64,000 nt of DNA from Medicago truncatula (Eukaryota > Streptophyta > Magnoliopsida > Fabales > Fabaceae): contig NC_053044.1 of assembly GCF_003473485.1 (NCBI RefSeq), forward strand, positions 12,961,501 to 13,025,500. Direction: 5' to 3'. This document shows, in pieces, positions 36,874 through 46,028 of this stretch. The number at the start of each line of letters is the position of its first letter. The first letter of the stretch is position 1. The translations under genes were made by a program, and so were the position numbers. The notes beneath the pieces were generated by a model. That model did no database searches, was not told where the DNA came from, and worked only from the letters and a program-made list of their open reading frames with translations.

Positions 36874-37652
36874 AATAATATTTGAACAACCATTTTTTAC
36901 AATTTTTGTGACAACTTTCTTTCTCATACTCATATTATCTTTTTATTTTCTTTCTCTATTGCTTTGGTTTTTGTGTCACTACTAGAGATGGCAATTGGAC
37001 CCAGATCCAATGGGTACCCGCAAAAAATATCCACAATGGGTAGGGTAAAACCCCACTTTTATGGATCTGGGCACGGGTACAGGTAATACCCACAAAATTA
37101 AATGGGTACGGGCACGGATAATGATACTATACTACCCAGACCCGCAACTCGCATATACATATTTATATAATATCATAATTTTTTTTTTATGTATAATTAA
37201 TTAATTTATTTAGCTATTTCAGCATAAACTTAAACTTAAACCAAACAACTGTTTAATACAATAACAACTCCGTCATGCCGGTGTATAATTTTTTAGGAAT
37301 ATTTTGGATGTTTTCTATTTAACTAAATACCACGATTCATATTATTTTATGAGTTAATTTTAAAAAATTGGGATCGTAGTTTTATTTCATATGATATTTT
37401 TTTTTCATAGTTAAAGTGCGAGTAATGGGTGCGGGTATCGGCACTGAGGTACCCATAGGGTATGGGGAAGGGGATTAAAGTTGTTGCCCACGAGGATACG
37501 GGCACGGGTAAGGGTATTTTTTTATAAATGCGGGTATGGGGACGGGCACTGTAGTACCCTACCCATTGCCATCCCTTCACTACCTCATTTCCTTTGCAAA
37601 ATTTTGGTTGTCACAAAAGTTGTCACATATATGGATGTTCAAATAACACAAC
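36874..37652. mobile_element. MITE split by a hAT element
   Basis: Left TATTTGAACAACCATTTTTT and right (inverse) TATTTGAACATCCATATATG are terminal inverted repeats. The interior TTGTGACAACTTT words match the 3959 family. The hAT at 36984-37576 separates the halves. Confidence 0.6.
36984..37576. mobile_element. hAT-like non-autonomous element
   Basis: AGAGATGGCAATTGG at the left is inverse to CCATTGCCATCCCT at the right. Flanking 8-mers TCACTACT (36976-36983) and TCACTACC (37577-37584) match at 7 of 8. The inside has repeated GGGTAC/GGGCACGGG words and no transposase. Confidence 0.78.
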
Positions 37653-37776
37653 TCATTTGTCGTAAGATAAGATGATAAAAGATGTCGAATTAGAACAATT
37701 AAAAAAGAACAATAATAAGGAAGAAAAAGGATCTAAATGGTTTCTCCCCCACACAAGATTTGACGTTCCATTATCG

Positions 37777-37989
37777 TCAACACTGAAAAGACATATTGGA
37801 TGACGCATTGCAAAGGATGTTTGAATCAAGGGGCAAGATCGGGAACTTCCATCCAATCAACCCATCATCGTGCAATCCTTCATTAGAAATGGGGCATATG
37901 CGTCGACCAAAGGATACCTTGGAAAATGTGACAACAAAAGTGCAATCAACACATACAAAACTTAAAACTCTAGTGAAATGATATGTCAT
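37777..37989 (-). pseudogene. Unidentified duplicated ORF fragment, copy A
   Basis: The minus-strand frame reads VSFGRRICPISNEGLHDDG and GWKFPILPLDSN. A diverged copy at 51138-51536 has the same words. The product is not recognised. The frame is short and has no clear start or splice context, so a gene fragment is the safest call. Confidence 0.4.
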
Positions 37990-38693
37990 GTTTGTAGAAT
38001 CTAAGGACTAAAGGCAGTTGAACTAAAACTTTCACCATCAGACGACAACAACTAGAAAATATCATTCAGACATCTAAATATGTCAAAAGTCATTTACTAT
38101 ATATGTTATGTTTTTAAAAAAAATAAAAAGAAGAGCAAATTAAAGATACAATTTCAAATGGTTTGCTACTATGTGTCAACTCTCTTCAAGATAATGCAAA
38201 ATCACCATAGAAGAATTTTAAGAAAACTCCAGCAATATGTTCCAAACACATTTTAAAACCCAACTGTCATAGAAAATTTGAAAATAAGATGAAGCGAAAT
38301 CACCATGTCATTGTCAAAACACTCTCCTAGGCACAAATATACCTTAAACAAATGGTAGTTCTACTATCCATCAAAATAGTATAATCGAAAACATTTTTCC
38401 TTTATGTATCTTCATCACAAAGAGATGGAATCATGTGTCTACCACATGTAAATGACAACTATTTTATGATGGTAAAGTTTTTTCCTTATGTTTATAATAA
38501 GTTTTTTCCCTCGGATATACATTGCATCCACTTTAATCTGTTGATTATTTTTTTAAAGAAAGTTAGAACTCTTTGCGTTTATAAAATTCAATTATGCTCC
38601 ACTGTAGCCTGTAGGTTCCATTCCACTTGATAGTTTAGAAACATTCCTCTATCTAAGGAAAACAATTGCATTCCCTCACCTCATCATAATAAA

Positions 38694-39580
38694 GAGTAAA
38701 TAGTCAATTTCTCCTCTTAAATTATAAGTTTCATCAATTATCTCTCTGAAATTAACAAAACTTCAATTATCCCCCTGAAATTTCATAACGTTAGTCAATT
38801 TACCCTCTCCGTCAAATTTTTCTGTTAGTGAACATCACGTTTTGCAAATACACCCCTAAAGTTTTGCACTTATTTGCAAAATGCCCCCCAAACTTAAAAA
38901 TTTATATTATTTTTTTCTTAAAAACAAACAATTGATAGTTAAATATTAAAACTAACTATTAATTTTGGAATTTGGGAAAACTACATGCATATATACATCA
39001 AAATAGGCTCCAAAATGGGGAAAAATATGTATTTTTTTAAGTGACAATAATGAGATGATTTGTGGATTAATATTGGGGGTTGTGTAGTTTAAATGGTTTG
39101 AGCAAATTGTTGAAGGAGTTGGAGGAGTTAAAAGACTAAGATGGTGAAGGAGAAAATATAAATTTAAATCTGATTATTAATTTGTTTATAAACCTCTAAA
39201 AATAATAATTTGTCTATTAGAAATAACCATTATTGTCACTTTAAAAATACACATTTTTTCCTATTTTGATGTATATGTATATATGTAAGTAGTTTTTCCA
39301 AACTTCAAAATTAATAGTTAGCTTTAATATTTAACTATTAATTGTTTGTTTTTAAGAAAAAAATAATATAAATTTTGAAGTTTGGGGGGCATTTTGCACA
39401 TAAGTGCAAAACTTCAGGGGGGATATTTGCAAAACGTCATGTTCACTAACAGAAAAATTTGACGGAGGGGGTAAATTGACTAACGTTGTGAAATTTCAAA
39501 GGGGTAATTGAAGTTTTGTTAATTTCAGGAAGGTAATTGATGAAACTTACAATTTCAGGGGGGAAATTGACTATTTACTC
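38694..39580. mobile_element. Fold-back MULE-type MITE with ~350-bp arms
   Basis: GAGTAAATAGTCAATTT at the left and AAATTGACTATTTACTC at the right begin arms of about 350 bp that are inverse throughout, around a loop of about 175 bp (roughly 39053-39227). A perfect 9-bp duplication CATAATAAA flanks it (38685-38693 and 39581-39589). The paralogous module carries the uninterrupted site CTCATCATAATAAAAGTG at about 53022-53040. Confidence 0.92.
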
Positions 39581-39589
39581 CATAATAAA

Positions 39590-40118
39590 AGTGTGGCGTG
39601 ATTTTTCTATTCACTTCCAAAAGCTGCCCGTCTTACATAACTGTTCTGTTTTCTTTTTCTTTTTCAAATAGGTGCATGTCGAGTTAGATCGGTCAATGAT
39701 ATATAGAAATCATAACATAATCGTATTTTAACTACGAAGTAGGTGTACGAATGACCTTCTGGGATTCTCCTAAACTGTTTTCAGAAAATTTCATACATTT
39801 TACTATGAATGCTCAAAAGACTAAGACAAATACTTCTCAACTCAAAGTCATAGTATATCATACACGTTTTCGGTATGCTCAGTTCATACCGCAGAATACA
39901 TGTCAAACTATGCCTTTCTCCAATTTTGCAGTTCATTTTTAACAAAAGTAAGATGCAATCATGCACCACACATATCACCATGCACAATAATCCAAAAATC
40001 ATACATTTCTCCACTCAAAAGAAATATTACAGAGTAAGATACAATCTTACACCAAAATCAATGCAAAAATAGGGGATTTAGAAATTTGATGAGGTCCTTC
40101 AGTTGACTTCTTTCTCCA
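39590..40118. other. 3' flank of MBD gene A
   Basis: Closely matches 53030-53555, downstream of MBD gene B. Holds the presumed 3' UTR. No separate gene is supported. Confidence 0.5.
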
Positions 40119-41395
40119 CTAAACTGCATCTTTATGGAGGAAACTTTGAGTTGCTCGCTTTTTTGCAGGACGGCTAACAGGAATCCCTGCGTCACACATA
40201 TCACCATGCACAAAAATCCTCAGTGCCAACATTTCAGTCATGCATAAAGAGGGTGCTAGATTGACATTTACTTTTTGATACACTATATACCAGATGAGAG
40301 TTTCATCCCTTCCAGGATGTAAAAATCATACTTCGGTATTGGACAAAATACACGGCTAATAACAATTATATAATACTTTATACGGACCTTAAGTGAAGAT
40401 GAATTAAAAAATAACATAAAAATGGATGTACTGAAAAACAAATAGAATTGGGTACGTGTAAGGGTGAAAAAAGATATATAACGTAATAGAGAAATTACAT
40501 TTTACCACAACAAAAAGATTTATGGATAAGAACTTTGGTGCATCAAGTTAAGATTAAACATTTGATCTCTTGTGATTTAGTTAAAATTGAATGTACCTTG
40601 CTTATGTTCAACCGATTTAGCATGAGAGCGCTTCCTCACATAGCTTTCTTGCGACTTAGGTCTTTTAAATGAGAACCGCGAAAGAGTTACACCATCTGTC
40701 ATATACTCTGGATGATCTGCCAAGAACCTTAAAACACAAGCACCGGGAGCAAAATGTAAGAAAGATGAAAGCCAAATTTTAATAATGATGATGACAATGA
40801 TTCAATTAAGCCAAGGTAGCTTCCAAGGTCACACTGCAGAGATAGTAAAGAAACATACTTCTTGACCTCGGGCATTGAGCGCAATTTCTTGCCTGATGGT
40901 GCTTCATAGTATCTGAAATATTAAAAAATCACAAACAGTGACAAAATGATGATAATGAAAATTAGAATTCCACGAGGGTACACTTTCCTAGCCAAAATTC
41001 ACAATAGCTATATTGATACATAGGTTTTGGTAAAAAATAATGGATACATACACATCTCCAAGTTGACTGCTTCCTTCAGCTCTGAAATGTACCAGTCGCT
41101 GCCATCCATCTGGAGCCTGCGGAGTGCCTAGCTCGTCAAAACCCCAAATCCCACCGCTATCCGGAGAAATATCCTCTGTATCATCACAAGATACACCAGG
41201 TCGCCACTCACAAACATTTTCACAAAAAAAAAAATTCTGACCCATATATTCAAGTATTTCTTCATATTTTTCCTTTGTTGGAATTAACCTCCATTTAGCG
41301 CAGGAGTCACACCGAACACTGAAACCAAATGCTTGCACAGCTTCAGGAAGATTTCTTTGTTGATTATTGGGCAAACTTGAACCTGTTACGTCCAT
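40119..41395 (-). CDS. CW-type zinc finger / methyl-CpG-binding domain protein, copy A
   Basis: A nuclear protein of the plant MBD1/2/4/12 type, pairing a CW zinc finger (a histone-tail reader in other proteins) with an MBD. Exons (minus) are 41052-41404 (ATG at 41395), 40859-40912, 40597-40727 and 40119-40186, all GT-AG. The total is 198 residues; Arabidopsis MBD2 and MBD4 are 272 and 182. The CW segment is CDSCAKWRLIPTKEKYEEI..FFCENVCEWRPGVSCDD, the MBD begins PDGWQRLVHFRAEGSSQ and includes YYEAPSGKKLRSMPEV. The C-terminus is basic (SRPAKKRATQ). The acceptor at 41404 implies an upstream leader exon. Copy B at 53556 is the closest relative. The DNA- or histone-binding preference cannot be read from sequence alone. 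Confidence 0.88.
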
Positions 41396-41404
41396 AACTT
41401 GAAC

Positions 41405-42374
41405 CTGATACATCCAAAAAAAGGATCAAAGAAATAATAAAACAATAAAGCTTAATATTATCAAACATCAAAGCTTATGAATATACTTAAGCAGGCAAAA
41501 GTAATTTCTTCAATAAATTCAACGCACAGACGAATATTTATTGTCATTATTTGGGACTGTATATAGATCCACTCAAGATCTATGCATATCTTCTTTTGTT
41601 CACTCATTAAATAAGAATTAGGCACAGCCAAGGTTTTCAAATCATGAATTAAAACTATTTTCTAACTCGTAAATCAAATCTGATTATGAATCGTAAAAAC
41701 GACATTTGAAGTAAAAACAAGTAACATACACAAAAGCTTATAAGCTGATACATCGTATATGAATTTCAAAATAATTTAAGATTCAGATGATAAATCAGAG
41801 AGTAGCTACAACACAAAAAATCAATAGATAAAGAGAGCAAATGAGGCCAAAGAGAGAGTACTCTCTTCAAGCAAGACAAGGGGACTAAAAACATAGAATA
41901 ACAGAGAAGAGGCTAGCAAGCACAAACCAGGCAAAGAGCTTATGTAGGAGGGAGGGAGTGAGGACCGAAAATATGATAGGGCTGTTTGTCTGTGGATCTG
42001 TATAAGGTTATTCAAAATTTTGACTTTAGCTGATTATGCCCCATTTAAAGAAAAAAAGAAATAACTCTAGTGGGCCTTTTCAAAACCGATTCGTGCGGCC
42101 TGGTCCCATTCTGGGCTGCGCCCACAATAGAACAGATTGTGATCCCCTCCTGCTATGTCCTCTCACGCTACCTCTCCTTCCCTATTGTCAACTGTTGGAT
42201 TAATCCAACCGATGAGAAAATAATAATGAAAAAACAAATAATAAAATCAACTTTCTAAGAACCTCGCTCTACTCTCACACAATCCTTCAATATCTTGACC
42301 ACGCACAGCAGAGACGAAATGGCCTTTGAATATGGAGCACCAAGTTTAGTGGCGACGACGTGGAGCTCGTACGT
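41405..42374. other. Upstream region of MBD gene A
   Basis: Leader intron and presumed leader exon plus promoter of MBD A; parallel to 54999-55960 for copy B (shared GTTGGATTAATC, CTCGCTCTACTCTCACACAA). Open frames here differ between copies and are not coding. Confidence 0.5.
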
Positions 42375-44380
42375 CTCACCACTTAGCACATGTGAAAACA
42401 AAGTAACATTTCTTTAATTAACAATGATAACAAGCACACATATAAATTTCTAAATACAATGGTTGTGATGGTGAAAGTTGACAGAACAAAACAAAGGTGT
42501 AAATACACATTAGTCAGTCCTATGAATCCATTTAATATTGGCCAATGTTTACGATAAGTTGGTGAGAAATTAATAATGGATGAATGAATCACACATTATG
42601 AAGATCCATAGATATGAAGTTGGACAGTACAACCCAACAAAAATGGCTTGTGAGGTGATGATTTCCCCCACTTGTAAACATATTGTCAGACCATCTCCAT
42701 CTGATGTGCGTCTCTTTAAGACACCCCTCACGCCCAAAATGGGACATCTAGAGCGTGGATAAAAATGGTGGATGGCTAAATGGAAGAAACCCGATAGTAG
42801 GTGGCCTGATGGATCTTGGAGGAGACTCTGATACCCTCCTGGAAATAAATTGTGGTTGGGTCTAACACAACCCCAAAAAACCGGCTTGTGAGGTGAGGAT
42901 TTGTCCCCACTTATAAACACATTGTCAAACCATCTCCTATTTGAAGTGGGACTCCTTAACAATTTGTGCATAAAGGATTTACTAGATAGTCTACTGCTCC
43001 AAATCCCAAGCACTTAACAACAACGGATACCACATCTTGTGTGGACATCACTAGTCAAAACAAGATATTCAAAACATTGATGAGGAGCAAAACATAATTT
43101 GCTTCAACGCAAGAATCTTTTTAATGGTTTGTAAGAACAAAGTAAATAATTAAATCTTACTTATAATAGGAATTCTGCACAATTCTTTGTCTCGTGCCAT
43201 GTACTTAAACACCCTCATACCCTTCTTCGGAAGGCCAACTTTAGCTAGTATGACATCTATATGTTCCCCCTCTGCATTCAGTGCATCAATTAGATGACTT
43301 GCTGATTTCGCTGGAAGAACCGTCAAGCACAAAAAATAAACAGTTTTAGAAATAATCATAAATTGTGTAAGATTTAAGCTACACAAGCCAGCCACTTTAC
43401 ATTCACACTCTAGGAATAAAAGAAACAATCAATCAAATGACCACTTTTTTAACTGATAGAAAAAACTTGTCTTTATGTTCATACTATGATTATAAAAACA
43501 AAATTTTAGACAGTGTTATCAACGGTGGATGATTGATTATGAAGGCCAAACAAACATCCACCATATAAACATAGCGTTGTGGCCTATGGCAGAAACATGG
43601 CGGGTATAATAGGTTTTCCGGTCTATAGCTATTGGCACAAAATCTACCATGATAGAAATTTGTCAACACCGCTCAAAGGTGGCTGGTGCAGCTTGGATCG
43701 CGATCACATTGACTACAAATACATCAAAAATCTAAATATTGCACAGTCACAGACCTTTTCCTAAAACCCTAATTGCGGCGAACATACAAAATAAGGCTAA
43801 CAAATATAAATTGAATCGTTTGACACACACATGAGCAAAAAAACAGAACATTTTGTTTTCACAGCTTCAAACCACATAATAGTCAGAAACAAGAAAACCA
43901 TTCATAATGAACAAAACAGTGCAAGTCACTGTAATTCATACATACATACATACATACACACCTTGAAAACAGCATCTCAACAGAAATGCAACAACCTCTT
44001 CGGGAGGTATTGGAATCCGTATCAACAAAACCATCACTAAGCTGCAACAACCGTTAACAAAAATTGAAAAGTGAAGCATTGCTGCAATGTAACTTGGGAA
44101 TTTACCATGAGAAAAATGGGTGAATCTATTTTACATAAAATTGAAAACCCATGATTTGACAACGTTGTCAGAACAAATAATCCGACAGAGATCAAACGGC
44201 TGTGTTTCTACGGCGCATGTTAGCAGAGCTTCAGAAAATTAGATTATACAAAAATTGAAAGTTGAAGCAGTTGTTGAAGAAGATCTTAATTTGGAAATGG
44301 TGAAGACTAACATGCGCAGGAGTACATGGTGTAGGGTAGTGAAAGGAGGGACGTGGAAAAGAGAGGGAAAAAGTGCAATA
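42375..44380 (-). pseudogene. Truncated TOC1 5' fragment 1
   Basis: Contains decayed copies of TOC1 exon 3 (42962-43057, its 3' half removed), exon 2 (about 43159-43320; ALNAEGEHIDVILAKVGLP) and exon 1 (about 43964-44036, lacking the ATG and an internal stretch), plus the TOC1 leader and promoter. The exon 2 acceptor AG is lost (GACG in place of GCAG) and one Lys codon is missing. The fragment stops in TOC1 intron 3; no CCT region follows. A TRIM-like element interrupts exon 3. Confidence 0.88.
42632..42961 (-). mobile_element. TRIM-like retrotransposon
   Basis: A 122-bp LTR-like unit (42840-42961) reads on the minus strand TGTTAAGGAGTCCCACTT..TTTCCA. A diverged direct copy lies at about 42635-42721. 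Between them the minus strand has GGTATCAGAGTC, an initiator-Met-type primer site (42825-42836). No coding region fits. Insertion accompanies loss of part of TOC1 exon 3 copy 1, and no clean duplication is seen. Confidence 0.65.
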
Positions 44381-44423
44381 AAAACCTCGGTAGTAATTAC
44401 CATTGCTGTTCCCACATGTTGTT

Positions 44424-44985
44424 GAGAATTGCTGTTCCCACATTACAAAAGACTATGCCATACGAATAAATGACGTTTTTACTCCTGCGACAGTTAACTA
44501 CCGAAGTTTGAAACCGGCTGCAGTTAACTGCTGACGAAAAAAAAAAAAAACTCGGCACTTTACTACCGAGGAACTCATCAATTTTTTTTTATCAGGATAC
44601 TAGCCTCATCAATTTCTTGTAGATACATCAGATATCTTTTGCTTTTTGTGAGAAGATCTTGTTGTCCTAGAAGTTTCCTCTGATTTAACAGTTTCAGACT
44701 TTGGCTCAGGTGTAGGTACTTTAGATCCCTTTTGCATTCTAGTTTTCTTTGTAGCTTCCTTTGGTTTCACAGTTTCAGATTTTTTGATTGTCACTTTGTA
44801 GCTTAGTGTCACTTTGCTGATAAAAAAAAATTTATGAGATCCTCGCCAATAAAGTGCCGAGGTTTTTTTTTTTTTTTCGTCGGCAGTTAACTGTTGAAGG
44901 AACTTCGGGAGTTAACTGTCGCAGGGGCAAAAACGTCATTTACTCGTGAGACACAATCTTATGTAATGTGGGAAAAGCAATTCTC
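44424..44985. mobile_element. Small MULE, Pack-MULE candidate, nested in the larger MULE
   Basis: Arms of about 115 bp (GAGAATTGCTGTTCCCACAT.. and its inverse) enclose about 330 bp of other sequence. A perfect 9-bp duplication CATGTTGTT flanks it (44415-44423 and 44986-44994). Its arms resemble the ends of the host MULE, so the same transposase may have moved it. Confidence 0.88.
44609..44812 (-). CDS. Lys/Thr-rich hypothetical ORF inside the small MULE
   Basis: 67 codons with repeated SETVK(P/S) blocks, very basic and low-complexity. Not recognised. It may be a captured piece of a host gene or a chance frame. Confidence 0.25.
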   Translation of the reverse strand: MTLSYKVTIKKSETVKPKEATKKTRMQKGSKVPTPEPKSETVKSEETSRTTRSSHKKQKISDVSTRN

Positions 44986-45367
44986 CATGTTGTTTGGCTG
45001 AGAAACACATGTAAATTACCCAAATACCCCTCGGCAGTTAACTGCCGAGGAATTTGAAATCCGGCTGCAGTTAACTGCCGAGGAAAACTGATTATGTAGA
45101 CAGTGGGTTCTGCATAATTCTAAACATTTCCAAGCCATTTTTTCGGCCAGTTTTTACCTGTAATTAAACTAGAGCATTTCCAAAGGCAAAATAATTCATA
45201 CAAGATTGAAACTCGGACATAATCAAGATAAGTACAATATCTTTTACAATTGTTCATAATTAAATTAAACCGACATTTGGTTAAATTAAACAAACGTTTG
45301 AAATTCATCAAAACATTACAAAGTGTCCATAATTAAACAACTCATTACACATCATTAAATTAAATCT

Positions 45368-45712
45368 CTACTTACATTCAACGCAATTGCATATGGAACG
45401 AACATACATATATAATATATTATCTTCCACCATATTCCGAAACATAAATCCGACGTCGCCGTCGTCGCGAATAAGCAAAGGCATATAGCTTGCCGTTTTC
45501 CATGCGTATTCATCTCTATCTTCTCCTAGGTCTATGCATGGCATTTGACCAAACAAGTGACGTATATATTGATTTTCACCAAGATGCTCAAAATAAGTGT
45601 TAAGTTGTGCCTTCAAATTGTCAAGAGAGTCTGTCGGCGTTATCATAACCTTAACCGTCTTTTTAAACGCGGAGTACCTAACACGCCCTTCAATTTGTGC
45701 AACCTCAGACAT
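45368..45712 (-). CDS. MULE accessory ORF, function unknown
   Basis: 114 residues beginning MSEVAQIEGRVRYSAFKKTV, with SLDNLKAQLNTYFEHLG and a final SICNCVECK. The run of beta-like segments and the LIRDDGDVGFMF block recall the N-terminal module seen ahead of some plant MuDR transposases, but this is an impression only. It lies downstream of the transposase-OTU frame in the same orientation, inside the MULE borders, and is uninterrupted. Confidence 0.5.
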   Translation of the reverse strand: MSEVAQIEGRVRYSAFKKTVKVMITPTDSLDNLKAQLNTYFEHLGENQYIRHLFGQMPCIDLGEDRDEYAWKTASYMPLLIRDDGDVGFMFRNMVEDNILYMYVRSICNCVECK

Positions 45713-45855
45713 GTCTCACTTGAAAAAAAAATTAACAAAAGAATCATATATTAGCACAAAATTAAATGGAATGTAATAACGAATAAATCAAATGCGTAAA
45801 CATTAATAAGCTATAAATAAGTATTGCATTATTTTCACCACATAAAAGTCATATT

Positions 45856-45858
<3 letters not shown>

Positions 45859-45904
<46 letters not shown>
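45859..45904. repeat. (AT)n microsatellite
   Basis: An uninterrupted AT dinucleotide run inside the MULE. Confidence 0.95.
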
Positions 45905-45908
<4 letters not shown>

Positions 45909-46028
45909 TACATAATGTTAGTTATATATTGGCCACAAAAAACTGGCGTTACAATTTCGACCCCAAAAAATACGTCGGTGTAATTTCTACCAAAAAAAAA
46001 GAACTAACACCGACAAAAAAATCACTCA

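Noticed and set aside
41821..42015. 64-codon minus-strand ORF upstream of MBD A
   Set aside because: Not conserved as protein in the paralogous region 55490-55720; probably leader sequence.
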